A stretch of 64,000 bases of DNA from Schizosaccharomyces osmophilus. Its lineage: Eukaryota > Ascomycota > Schizosaccharomycetes > Schizosaccharomycetales > Schizosaccharomycetaceae. The position numbers were made by a program, and so were the translations under genes. Each line of letters starts with the position of its first letter. Within the stretch, counting starts at the first letter, position 1. The stretch covers positions 89,501-153,500 of the forward strand of contig NC_079239.1 in assembly GCF_027921745.1 (NCBI RefSeq), in the 5' to 3' direction. Below the pieces are notes generated by a model that saw only the letters and a list, made by a program, of their open reading frames with translations, did no database searches and was not told the DNA's origin. Of the stretch, positions 54,985 to 64,000 are shown piece after piece.

Positions 54985-55397
54985 CTAGCTAGTCCGGCAC
55001 ATGTGAAGAAACGAAAAGTGAACACATAGGAGGTTCCATTTCATTTCTCAACTTAAACAAAATACTCTTCAAGGATTTTGTTTATTTATGAAAACAATTT
55101 TGATGCCTTTACCTGGTACGTTTCTCTAGTTTAACGTATATATGCTTTAATAATGAATTTTTGACAATTATTTCTTTTAAATTTTTCCAGAAAATGTAGT
55201 TCCACTCGTGTAAAATGTAGCTGAAGACGAAATAAGAAAATACGCAAAACGTAGTGAATCCATGGTTATGAAGAGGTTTTTCTTCGCGTGTTGAACTCGA
55301 AGAGGTGGTAAGAGTTGGTGGGTGCGAATTGCGAAAGACGCTTTGCGCTCTTCGCTTTGTTTGCCTTTTGCACTTTACCAACCACGTCGCTACCTCC
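54985..55397. other. tdh1 3' region and tfb5 upstream region
   Basis: 0.4-kb spacer, AT-rich. A minus-strand frame through 55109-55552 is antisense to tfb5 and not credible. Confidence 0.5.
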
Positions 55398-55604
55398 ATG
55401 CCCAGAGCCCAAAAAGGATTGTTGTTGGTGGAGTGCGACCCAACTGTCAAGCAACTCATTCTAAACATTGACGAAAAGTCGCCTGGAATTGTTATTGAAG
55501 AAATCGACGACGAACGCCTTCTCGTAAACGAGCATCGTCTGGAACAAATCAAGGCCGAGCTCGAGCGTCGTCTGGAGGAAAATACATATCAAATCGAAGA
55601 TTAA
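55398..55604 (+). CDS. tfb5: TFIIH subunit Tfb5
   Basis: 68 residues from ATG 55398: MPRAQKGLLLVECDPTVKQL and ending LEENTYQIED. The MPRAxKGxLxxCDPxxKQ start is the signature of Tfb5/TTDA (GTF2H5), and the length is right. It stabilises Tfb2 in core TFIIH, needed for nucleotide excision repair and transcription. The frame is open upstream to 55305 but that part lacks an ATG and family similarity. It is convergent with tvp18. Confidence 0.95.
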   Translation: MPRAQKGLLLVECDPTVKQLILNIDEKSPGIVIEEIDDERLLVNEHRLEQIKAELERRLEENTYQIED

Positions 55605-55891
55605 TTTCTGTTTATGGTCTTTTAAAAGACTGACTCAATTTCTTTTCATTATATACTCTATTCTATAACGCAAAACATTCTGCAAACAACCACTTCCTAG
55701 TTGTGAAAAACGTAGCAAAAGCTTTGGTGAAAACTTGAAATTCTCAAAAGATGGTCTTAGTATACGGCGTCTCTCTCCACCTCAAATAGTGATTGATATT
55801 GATGCACTGGGCATCAAGGCATGTCGGGTCATGTCAAGCTACTGAAGTCAGGTAGGTACAATAGCATTCTTCCGCTATTCCTTCTTTACAT

Positions 55892-56689
55892 TTACACCAT
55901 GCCAGCGGGTGCGTCGTTGTTTCCTCCTCCGGTTCCACCGAGGGTAGAGCTCGAAGTAAATGCCTGGCCCTTGATTCCTGCAAAGGTATAACAAATCCCG
56001 GTCAAACCCAAGACCACACCAGCGGCGATCAAACTAGTAATCGAGAAAATGCATCCCAAGAAGGTCACCAGTGCAAAAATCGCATAGATAAGCTAGAATT
56101 TTAGTGTTAGTTATTTCCACGAAAAACAGGTTCCATGCAGAAAAAGTCTCACCCCGCGATAATAGTTGCTTGCAAAAGTGTCTGTAAACGTTTGAAATTT
56201 TTGTGAAACAGGGCAAATGCGTGCCAAGAAGGGAAGTTCAATAAAAACTAATAGTACACCTTCCACAATGGTCAAGGCCGAGAACAAGACGACTAACGTA
56301 ACATGAAACAAATTCACAATCCCCAAGATAAGACACACTACATTCCCATGTTAGCATAGTAGATCAATGAAAAGCAATGTCCATCGTGCACTGGAACGAA
56401 GATTGAGTTTTGTATACCCAATTTGCATGAGTGTACCACATTTCATGAACCCAAATCCATCGGTTTTCAGCAAAAAAAGTGTTTTTCTTGCATTATTCAC
56501 CAGTTTCCACACATTCCTCTTTTGCTGACGCCTTTTACTTACAGATAATCGAAAGAATACCGAGCCATTGAGCGTAAATTCTGCAAGTTTTGTTAGTGTA
56601 CGTCTTTACAGCCGTTCCAGTGTTCCATACGAGAAATTCCAACTCTTTAGTTCTCCAAAGAACGTATTTTTTATTCGATCTATAATCAT
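55892..56689 (-). CDS. tvp18: Golgi membrane protein Tvp18, four exons
   Basis: Exons on the minus strand are 56689-56631, 56580-56543, 56337-56153 and 56092-55892, giving 160 residues with all phases consistent. The exon 1/2 junction restores LKSWNFSIYAQWLGILSII and exon 3 continues LCLILGIVNLFHV, the conserved Tvp18 start. FIELPFLARICPVSQKF in exon 3 is the family's central motif. Exon 4 contains SITSLIAAGVVLGLTGICYT. Four hydrophobic segments fit a tetraspanning Golgi vesicle protein of unclear function. Exon 1 depends on a GTATGG donor, the weakest element. The acceptors follow CTAAC branch points. It matches SPBC32F12.12c by position. Confidence 0.85.
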
Positions 56690-57424
56690 AGACTGAAACA
56701 TTTCGAATGAAGGATGATGCTAAGCGCAAACACTTGGATCCAAGTTCCACAGATCTTGGTCTACTCGTGCTCCATTTAAGGAGATTGAATCTCGTTCGTA
56801 AGTCATTTTCCGCATCACTAAGCATCGCTTAAAGTAGGATCTTATCTGATCAGATAAAATCATAAACAAAGAAACTCATAGTTTGGGATGCTGGAAACGG
56901 TGCGTTTTTAAAGGGAAGAATAAAGAAGATTTGAATATTTCATCGGTTGTATCTTTTTTTCTTTTTGCATCAACTTCAAGCGAACTCGTCAGGTCCTCTC
57001 AGAAAACGACTTGCTGTACTGATGAGCAAGTCCATAATAACCACAGTACTCTCAGTGATTGGTAACGAATCAAAACATTGAAATGGCAGTGTGTCATATC
57101 CTTGTTATGAAATGCGTCTTATCTTTATACGACAGTCAACCAAGGCCCTTTTCTTTCTCATGCATCAAGGATCTTTCTATGCATTAAATTCCTATTTTAT
57201 TTATTTTTTTCATTAACGTCTGATGTATTAAGTCACTTGGTACCCATAAACTTGATGTTTCCAAAGCATCACTGATTTTCAATGCTGGAATACTTCATAA
57301 TGTCTTATGTCCTGTTCCGGTAAGGAAATCAAAAACTATCATGCCATTGATAATTTAAAAATTATTTCTACGTGGCTTTCATAGCCTTATCAGCTATTCA
57401 CCGAATTAAAACAATTTCTGATAT
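56690..57424. other. tvp18 upstream and mni1 downstream region
   Basis: Spacer between two minus-strand genes. Bases 56690-56825 extend the open frame behind tvp18 exon 1 but have no family similarity. No RNA gene seen. Confidence 0.5.
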
Positions 57425-58036
57425 TCATTCCTTTCCCGTCAGACGAGAACCTGACTCGCTTTCCGAAGAATAATCTTCATTTCTCTGTTTCCATTTCCCT
57501 TTTAGAGTTCGTGGAGGATTGCCAGCTGCTTTAGGTTTCGGAGGCTTCTCAAAATTTTCCTGGTGAAATGGTCGAGCTGATCTTCGCCATTCCGGCGTCG
57601 CGTTTCTGCTAGACTTTTTCAAAGGAGTCTGTTTAAGGTTTCTCATTTCCTTCTTGTCCGTTGTTTCTGTTGCTCTTGGGAGAATTCGTTCTTTTGTCGC
57701 CTTCATGTATTCTTTTCCTGTAGTTTTCATCGTTCCTTCCACATTTTCCGTAGATTTCTTTTCTTTTTCATCCATAGATTTCGTAGGCTTCGTCTCGTTC
57801 TCCTGTTGTTTTCTTTTGTCAGCCTGGCTTTCGTTTTCCAGCTTCAGCTTTCGCATCTGCTTTTCCAAAAAAGCTAGTCCACCACCGCCGGGTCTGTACC
57901 GAGGAGTATCTTCTGGAGCAACATATCCAGGCCTGACTTGTATTTTTTGCCTCACGCTTCCATCTTTCCTTTTGCTTTCTGGGATAACGAGTTTGCCTTC
58001 AACCAAACGCGCTCTGTCATCAATTAATAATCTATT
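57425..58036 (-). CDS. mni1: Mago-binding (PYM/WIBG-type) protein, first exon unresolved
   Basis: About 200 codons on the minus strand. Residues LVIPESKRKDGSVRQKIQVR followed by PGYVAPEDTPRYRPGGG are the Mago-binding domain of PYM, which binds the Mago-Y14 dimer of the exon-junction complex. The remainder is highly charged, low-complexity Lys/Glu/Thr-rich sequence ending in an acidic Ser/Glu patch, usual for PYM. No ATG precedes the domain in this frame. A TAG acceptor at 58037-58039, or a CAG about 22 bases further in, must join an upstream exon; an ATG at about 58193 (MVSFLG) with a GTACGA donor is one candidate. It is divergent from ubr1, as I remember SPBC19C7.01 and .02. Confidence 0.75.
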   Translation of the reverse strand, partial: NRLLIDDRARLVEGKLVIPESKRKDGSVRQKIQVRPGYVAPEDTPRYRPGGGGLAFLEKQMRKLKLENESQADKRKQQENETKPTKSMDEKEKKSTENVEGTMKTTGKEYMKATKERILPRATETTDKKEMRNLKQTPLKKSSRNATPEWRRSARPFHQENFEKPPKPKAAGNPPRTLKGKWKQRNEDYSSESESGSRLTGKE

Positions 58037-58292
58037 CTACAATTTCGTAAAAACGAACCCAGAAAAAGAATTTTCACCCTCCATTAGGGTATATACTTTA
58101 CCTTCAGTCAACCTGGATAGGTTCAATTCAGTTCTTGGTTTGTCCTCTTAGCGTTGCAGTACCAAAATCTTTCGTACCCCAAAAACGACACCATTGCTTT
58201 CGCATACCTTATTAAGCGTTGGTTTTCTTGATTTTTATTTTATGTATCTTTAATTCTGAATCATCGATTATCCTTTGGCCGATTAGCATGCC

Positions 58293-61200
58293 ATGGTATC
58301 GAGCGAGACGAACCGACCTTTGTCACGATGTGCTTTAATACGCAGGCGATTGCTGTTGTTTCTTCAGTCCCATGCATTGATGTACTCTTTCATGTGGTCT
58401 GAATCCGCCAAAAAGTCTTTGCTGAACGAAGTATTCTCTGCACTTTTGGGTTATGACCACACTTTATGGCAAGCTTTCTTGTCAGAAAAGCCCGTCATTG
58501 GACCTTCTTTTAAGCTACGTTACGCTCAAGGACATAGAGAAGGCGATGAATATCGTCCTGGTATATGCGGCCTTTCCTGTGGTCGTATATTCAAGAAAGG
58601 TGAGGTCTTTTATCGGTGCAAAACCTGCAGCATTGACAGTAACTCTGCCCTTTGCGTGAAATGCTTCCGAGCTACAAATCATCATGGGCACGAAACCTCC
58701 TTTACGATTAGTGCTGGAAGCGGAGGCTGCTGCGATTGCGGAAATCCCAGTGCTTGGATTCGCGATATGCCGTGTAAGATCCACAATTCGTCACAAAACG
58801 TAGGTGAAACACAAAGTGATATTCAAACAATTGATGAAAAACTTGCCTTAAGTATTAAGACAACGATCGAATGCGTACTGGATTTTATTCTTGACGTATT
58901 CCACTGTAGTCCCGAAAATTTGAAAAAAATGCCTACTTATGAATCGATTATTGAGGACGAACACTCTAGTCGGTTGAGCGAGGACAAGTATGGTGATATT
59001 GATGATTCATGCAATTTATACTCTTTAATGCTTTGGAATGATGAGAAACATTCCTTCAAGCAATTTTATGAACAAATTACCATTGCGTTCGATGCACCCA
59101 GCGATTCATTTGGACAAAGATTATCGAATATAATAAATGACACTGGAAGAGCTTGCGTGGTGACAGATTCAAATATAAAAGAATTATTAAGAATTGGTCA
59201 TAAACTTGCTCAGATAAATTTGACTGTAACTATACGGTCTATGAGGGACACATTTCGTGAGGAATGCTGCGGAGTTTTAGTGGAATGGCTTGCTGATATT
59301 GCTGGAAGCAAAGTATGCGGTGATGGAAGATATTTCAGAACTGTTATCTGCCAAGAACTTTTACGACCTTGGGTGTGTGGATTACAATCAAGTATTCACT
59401 CATTAAAATCCCCTTCTTACGCTGAATCCAAAATAGTCGCCATTGATAATCCAGATGCCTTCCTTAGTGAAACTCATGATCGGTCAGTGCAGATGCTATT
59501 ACAATCTGCTTTAGAAAATTCTGATGAGAATGAATTAGATGCTGATGCATTTCATTTTACTTCTCATTGGACACCTTCTTATGTAAAAAAGGGCAAGCAT
59601 GAAGTGTTATCGCAAACTCGTTTTGATTACTTTTTTTTGTATGACTTGAAGCTTTGGAAGAGCTTGAGATATAAATTGCAAGAACTTTACTTGGGTTATT
59701 TCATTAACGTGCCTGGATTTAAAGAGATTATGGGAGCCCGTATTGCTATCTTATATCGGAGGCTGGCCGAACTATTTCTGCTTTTAGACAGAGAACCTGA
59801 GCATTCTGTTATATTTTTTTCGATGCAGATCTTCACTGTTTTTGGAATAGCAAAAGTGTTAATAAGCGACTTTGATTTTTTGACAACTGTAAACGCAACT
59901 CTTTATACTTTTTTTACTTATAAGGTGTTGTCTGCTCCAAACTTTGTTGATGATCAAGCTATTATACGAGTTGATTCTGCAGCATTTCATTCTCGTAGGT
60001 ATATTCATATCTTTCATCACATACAGTTTATGTTGGGGATTGATTGTGTTGCTGAAGCAGTTCGCGAAGACCATCGCTTTTTGAGGCAGTATGTTGACTT
60101 TTTCTCACTTTTTCAAGGTATGAGTCCTTATACGCGTGCAATTTCACAGCATGTTGAATGGGAAAGCGATTCGTGGATGTACGTTTTGAACGTCAGTTTG
60201 CAAGTAGCAAAACTCTGTAGACATGTTGGAAATGTATTTTCCTGCTTAGATCCCGATAAACTGAAAGTTGCGATTGATTATTTAAATCAAACTATAATAC
60301 AACCTAGAAACCGTCCTGCTGATTCATGGAGTAACACTGAATCATCAACAACTGGGACGTGGAAAGACACGAATGGAATGATTCACTTGGTCGAGTATGA
60401 CATTGGTGCCCAACCTATTTCATTCCACCATCCCTTGCATTGGTTATTAACTTATCTATTAGCCTTTCATATGCGGAAGGTTGGTTATGAAAAAGCCTGG
60501 TGTGAAAGCGATCTTTTACGAGTCGTGGATCACCCTTTGAGAGTTTGCGCTTGGCTTGCCCAAATGCGCTCGAAACTGTGGATAAGAAATGGAACCACAC
60601 TTCGTGATCAAGCTCATCACTACAGAAATTTAAGTTTTCATGAATATACATTCGATTTGGATCTTACCTTACTACAACTTGTTTTGGTATACGGTAACCC
60701 GAATGTCGTTCTTCCCATATACTCAGAAAGATACCAACTCAGTGACCAATTTATAGGTAATTACTTCGCCCGGCATAAGCACTACGATGTGCCTCAATTA
60801 TCAAGCATGTTTGAAGAGTTTATGCTTTTGCTTATATCTTTAGTTAGCCATACAGCTATTTTGGACGACTGGAGTATGCGCGATAGCATAAAGTATGAAA
60901 TTGCACATCTACTTTGCTTTCAGTCCTTGTCGTATTCTGAAATAAGCAAACGCGTTTGCGAACATTTCTTAGATGAAAGAGATTTTGAAAAGACCTTACA
61001 TGAGATAACACATTTTCGACCAGCCGAAGGCATAAATGACACTGGAACTTTTGCTTTAAAGGATGAATACTTTAACCTAATAGATCCCTTTAGTGTTCAT
61101 TATTCCCGAAACCAACGTGAAGAAGCCGAAATAATACTTCGGAAAAAGTATGCAAAAAGGCACGATAAACAGCTGGATGATGTGGTATATGAAGCTTATC

Positions 61201-64000
61201 ATCCTATAATTACATCTACAAAAACACTTCACGTCCTTCAAAGTGATGCTTTTCTGGCGACTTTATGGCATTCTGTAAATTACTGTTACTTGTACCCATC
61301 TGATCGAGGTAAATGTGAAGGTCTTTTGTTGGCAACTTTGCATGCTTGTTTAATTGCCTTAAATGCGGAAAAGAACGGCGAACCAAGATTTGCTTTGAAA
61401 TTTTGCGAAACGAAATTTCCGGTAGTTAGAGGGCTCGATCAATCTTGCAACAGTTCAGATGTGTCTTTGTTTACAGTGTTGTATCAGATAAAAGATCATA
61501 CTGAGTTTGCTTTCGCAAGAAAAAAGTTGAACTATTTGTTCTCTATCTTAAAAGAGCGAATCCCTTCATGCTATGAAAAGTTATATCGGGAGACATTAAC
61601 GGTCTCTTCTTCTAAAGTTGCTCAGTCATTATCGGAAGCCGAAGAAGCAGAGCAACGTCAAGGAAAGATTCGTTTAGCTAAAGAACGACAACGACGTATT
61701 ATGGAACAGTTTCGTTTACAACAAAACAAGTTTTTAGAAAATAATACGGACTTTGAATTGTCTGATGCAGAAATGGACGACGCTGATACCTCCTCAATTA
61801 CAAGTTCACTCAGTACAAGGTTGTTTTTGGAACCTCCAGTCGAATCTTGTTTGCTGTGTCAAGAGGAACTTAGGGATAAGCGACCTTATGGTACACTCGC
61901 ATTCATTCAAAGGAGTTCTATACTTCGGTACTTGCCTTCCGCTGATCTTGCTAATTTACAGGAGATATATGATTTACCCGTCAATTTAGACCAGACACTG
62001 TCATCTCGTCCCTTTGGTATGGCAGCTCACAATAAGCATAATTTGGACGCTGTCGACAACTATCAGTCCTATACTTCAGATAAATCCTATTCAGAATTTG
62101 AAGGCGTCGATGATTTAGAATCAAAAGATATTTTGAAAGGATTTCCTTCGGATTCTTTGGACCGAGGATTGTACGCTAATAGTTGTGGACATTTAATGCA
62201 CATTGATTGCTTTAAAAATCTAATGACTACTGTAACATCAACTACCCGATCAAACCCTTATCGAAATCATCCCCACAATCTAAGCATGAAAGAGTTTCTG
62301 TGTCCACTATGCAAGGGTCTTTGCAACACGATTTTGCCTTTTCTTTGGAGGCCAAAGGAAGAATTGAATTCTTCTGAAGTCAAAACTAATGATTGCGCCT
62401 TGACATCATGGTTATTTCCTGCTCCTGTCCCTAATGAATTGATGTCAACAAACCAATTGTACTCATCAGCCGATACCAGTGCTCAAAGTATTGGTCCATA
62501 CAATCCCAACTTTTTGGACGTCTTGCAGAATACATTCAAAGATTCATTGAAGGACGTGTATACCCTTAACGCTGGGAACAAATCTACAGAAGACCTAACA
62601 TCAAATTCGGACAGCTATCTGAGTATAGCAGATTCTTCATCTTTTAAATCAATTCCAAGTGAAAGAAAGTCTTTGGAAGATCGCTTAGTTGTTTCTGAAG
62701 ACATATTTGAATTATATCGTCGATTAAATGAAGTAGTGGATTTAAACTCTTCCCTTTACTCGAGTGAGTATCTTCCTTTAAACGGTAAAATAACGAATGT
62801 CTTGAAGCTCTTTTCTTACACATTAGCCCAAGTCGAATTATCTGCCCGAGGAAACGTAAAAGCAGCCAACAATGCTTTGCCGGACGTTTGGCTTTACAAT
62901 ATCAGTAAAAAGCAACAAGTCTTTTTACGAGTCTTATCAGAGACAGTTAAAACGTACACGCTTTTGTGTGCTCATGACTCCGAAAAAAGCATAGATGGCT
63001 CGATGCAGGAATACGAGCTAATAAACTACTGCCAACAAAAAAGATTATTTGGAAAAGTTTTTCATTCATTGGAGTTTCCTCTAACGAATGCAATAAGTGA
63101 TGATAGAATTGAACCTCTACTAGAAAAGGATCCATTTCGTGAATTCGCAGAAGCAAGTGTTTCTGGCCTTGTGATGTGTGAAGAGTCATTTCATGTTTTG
63201 ACTCAGCTGTATTATTTGTCTGACATTGTCAAAAACTTGTGGGTTTTACTTAGAAGCAAAGCAGCTTTGGTGCAGCTTATGCATGACCAATCTATTGAAA
63301 TGTTGGATTCGAGCAGGCTTGAAGGATTTCAATCACTGGTATTTCGCATTTGGCAATTGAGTGGTTTGGCTAACCATTCAAATAATCCCGAGTATTTTAA
63401 CATCCATGATTTATACGATTGTCGAACTTTGTCTCTTCTTTACCATTTTATGGAAAGATTCGAGCTTGTTTTCCTAAGGAAGTCTGCTTTGCTGTGGTAC
63501 TGTCGTTATGGTGTATCTTTTGAGGGTCAAACAATAAAAGACGGTGCAGCAACATGTGAGTTAAAACGTTTAGAAAGTCGACTTCAGCTGGATAACTTAG
63601 AGACATTGGCAAGTAAATTACTGAATACGAATGATTCCCGGGAATGGTCGATTGTGGAATATTGGTGTAGATCCCTTGCACTTAATGACAGTTTATGCGA
63701 GTCTCCACGTTTATACAGTCCTTGCATTCCCGAATTGGTTTCCTTACCCTTTGAGCACGATAAATTATTTGAGCTTCTTTTGGGGAAAAAATGTTCCAAG
63801 TGTCTTTCGGAACCACTAGAGCCAGCTATCTGTCTATTTTGTGGACAATTTTTATGTTTTCAAAGCCATTGTTGTGCATTTAATGGTATTGGTGAATGCA
63901 ATTTACATATACAACAATGCGCCGGGGACGTTGGGATCTTTTTTATTGCCAAGAGATGTGCGATATTATATTTAAATCCACCACTTGGCAGCTTTGCGGT
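58293..64000 (+). CDS. ubr1: N-recognin E3 ubiquitin ligase Ubr1, 3' end beyond window
   Basis: An uninterrupted frame from ATG 58293 to the window end: 1,902 codons and two bases. The UBR box starts at C92 (CGLSCGRIFKKGEVFYRC, later LCVKCF, HETSF, CCDCGNPSAW), which binds basic N-terminal residues. A ClpS-like N-domain follows (LYSLMLWNDEKHSFKQFYEQ) for bulky hydrophobic residues. A RING-H2 begins at C1186 (CLLCQEEL ... SCGHLMHIDCF ... FLCPLCKGL). The C-terminal cysteine/histidine domain (FCGQFLCFQSHCCAFNG, then GIFFIAKRCAILYLN) is cut by the edge, with perhaps 60-80 residues missing. It ubiquitinates N-degron proteins. Position beside mni1 favours ubr1 over its paralogue ubr11. Confidence 0.93.
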   Translation, partial: MVSSETNRPLSRCALIRRRLLLFLQSHALMYSFMWSESAKKSLLNEVFSALLGYDHTLWQAFLSEKPVIGPSFKLRYAQGHREGDEYRPGICGLSCGRIFKKGEVFYRCKTCSIDSNSALCVKCFRATNHHGHETSFTISAGSGGCCDCGNPSAWIRDMPCKIHNSSQNVGETQSDIQTIDEKLALSIKTTIECVLDFILDVFHCSPENLKKMPTYESIIEDEHSSRLSEDKYGDIDDSCNLYSLMLWNDEKHSFKQFYEQITIAFDAPSDSFGQRLSNIINDTGRACVVTDSNIKELLRIGHKLAQINLTVTIRSMRDTFREECCGVLVEWLADIAGSKVCGDGRYFRTVICQELLRPWVCGLQSSIHSLKSPSYAESKIVAIDNPDAFLSETHDRSVQMLLQSALENSDENELDADAFHFTSHWTPSYVKKGKHEVLSQTRFDYFFLYDLKLWKSLRYKLQELYLGYFINVPGFKEIMGARIAILYRRLAELFLLLDREPEHSVIFFSMQIFTVFGIAKVLISDFDFLTTVNATLYTFFTYKVLSAPNFVDDQAIIRVDSAAFHSRRYIHIFHHIQFMLGIDCVAEAVREDHRFLRQYVDFFSLFQGMSPYTRAISQHVEWESDSWMYVLNVSLQVAKLCRHVGNVFSCLDPDKLKVAIDYLNQTIIQPRNRPADSWSNTESSTTGTWKDTNGMIHLVEYDIGAQPISFHHPLHWLLTYLLAFHMRKVGYEKAWCESDLLRVVDHPLRVCAWLAQMRSKLWIRNGTTLRDQAHHYRNLSFHEYTFDLDLTLLQLVLVYGNPNVVLPIYSERYQLSDQFIGNYFARHKHYDVPQLSSMFEEFMLLLISLVSHTAILDDWSMRDSIKYEIAHLLCFQSLSYSEISKRVCEHFLDERDFEKTLHEITHFRPAEGINDTGTFALKDEYFNLIDPFSVHYSRNQREEAEIILRKKYAKRHDKQLDDVVYEAYHPIITSTKTLHVLQSDAFLATLWHSVNYCYLYPSDRGKCEGLLLATLHACLIALNAEKNGEPRFALKFCETKFPVVRGLDQSCNSSDVSLFTVLYQIKDHTEFAFARKKLNYLFSILKERIPSCYEKLYRETLTVSSSKVAQSLSEAEEAEQRQGKIRLAKERQRRIMEQFRLQQNKFLENNTDFELSDAEMDDADTSSITSSLSTRLFLEPPVESCLLCQEELRDKRPYGTLAFIQRSSILRYLPSADLANLQEIYDLPVNLDQTLSSRPFGMAAHNKHNLDAVDNYQSYTSDKSYSEFEGVDDLESKDILKGFPSDSLDRGLYANSCGHLMHIDCFKNLMTTVTSTTRSNPYRNHPHNLSMKEFLCPLCKGLCNTILPFLWRPKEELNSSEVKTNDCALTSWLFPAPVPNELMSTNQLYSSADTSAQSIGPYNPNFLDVLQNTFKDSLKDVYTLNAGNKSTEDLTSNSDSYLSIADSSSFKSIPSERKSLEDRLVVSEDIFELYRRLNEVVDLNSSLYSSEYLPLNGKITNVLKLFSYTLAQVELSARGNVKAANNALPDVWLYNISKKQQVFLRVLSETVKTYTLLCAHDSEKSIDGSMQEYELINYCQQKRLFGKVFHSLEFPLTNAISDDRIEPLLEKDPFREFAEASVSGLVMCEESFHVLTQLYYLSDIVKNLWVLLRSKAALVQLMHDQSIEMLDSSRLEGFQSLVFRIWQLSGLANHSNNPEYFNIHDLYDCRTLSLLYHFMERFELVFLRKSALLWYCRYGVSFEGQTIKDGAATCELKRLESRLQLDNLETLASKLLNTNDSREWSIVEYWCRSLALNDSLCESPRLYSPCIPELVSLPFEHDKLFELLLGKKCSKCLSEPLEPAICLFCGQFLCFQSHCCAFNGIGECNLHIQQCAGDVGIFFIAKRCAILYLNPPLGSFA

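Overview
This window is nuclear DNA from a fission yeast that is not S. pombe itself. Introns are short, with GTAAGT/GTATGT donors, CTAAC/CTAAT branch points and TAG/CAG acceptors. 5S rRNA genes are dispersed as single copies rather than held in an rDNA array. The order of house-keeping genes matches, from memory, two separate S. pombe segments. An apparently whole wtf gene beside a UPF0494 (wag-type) gene, bracketed by 5S genes, is the arrangement reported for S. octosporus, S. osmophilus and S. cryophilus. I cannot tell these three apart from the sequence.

Region 1 (1-13.0 kb) is conserved: bcp1, sen54, qcr2, raf1, rhp16, rhp7 and a tRNA-Gly(GCC). This corresponds to S. pombe chromosome III (SPCC613.08 to SPCC330.02). 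rhp16 and rhp7, partners in global-genome nucleotide excision repair, are head to head and almost touching.

Region 2 (13.0-41.2 kb) is accessory. It has six 5S copies, all on the minus strand: three look intact and three are decayed. Between them lie a GPI-type surface protein, a broken zinc-alcohol-dehydrogenase fragment, an old yellow enzyme, decayed secreted-protein-like ORFs, a Dal5-type transporter divergent from an amidohydrolase, hsp16, a small Kre9-domain protein, an NmrA-like oxidoreductase, a lung-seven-TM-type receptor with a decayed inverted paralogue, and the 5S-wtf-wag-5S cassette.

Region 3 (41.2-64 kb) is conserved again: gtb1, cwf12, pch1, a RING-CH ligase, duo1, rum1, pgm1, tdh1, tfb5, tvp18, mni1 and most of ubr1. 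This corresponds to S. pombe chromosome II (SPBC32F12.04 to SPBC19C7.02). The 5S-rich accessory block therefore sits where two segments that are on different chromosomes in S. pombe are joined here.

Several genes are spliced, so simple ORFs misplace their starts. I rebuilt exon structures for bcp1, sen54, rhp7, wtf, wag, gtb1, cwf12, pch1 and tvp18; their lengths agree with what I remember of the families. S. pombe identifiers, synteny and reported meiotic-driver biology come from memory, not from a search.
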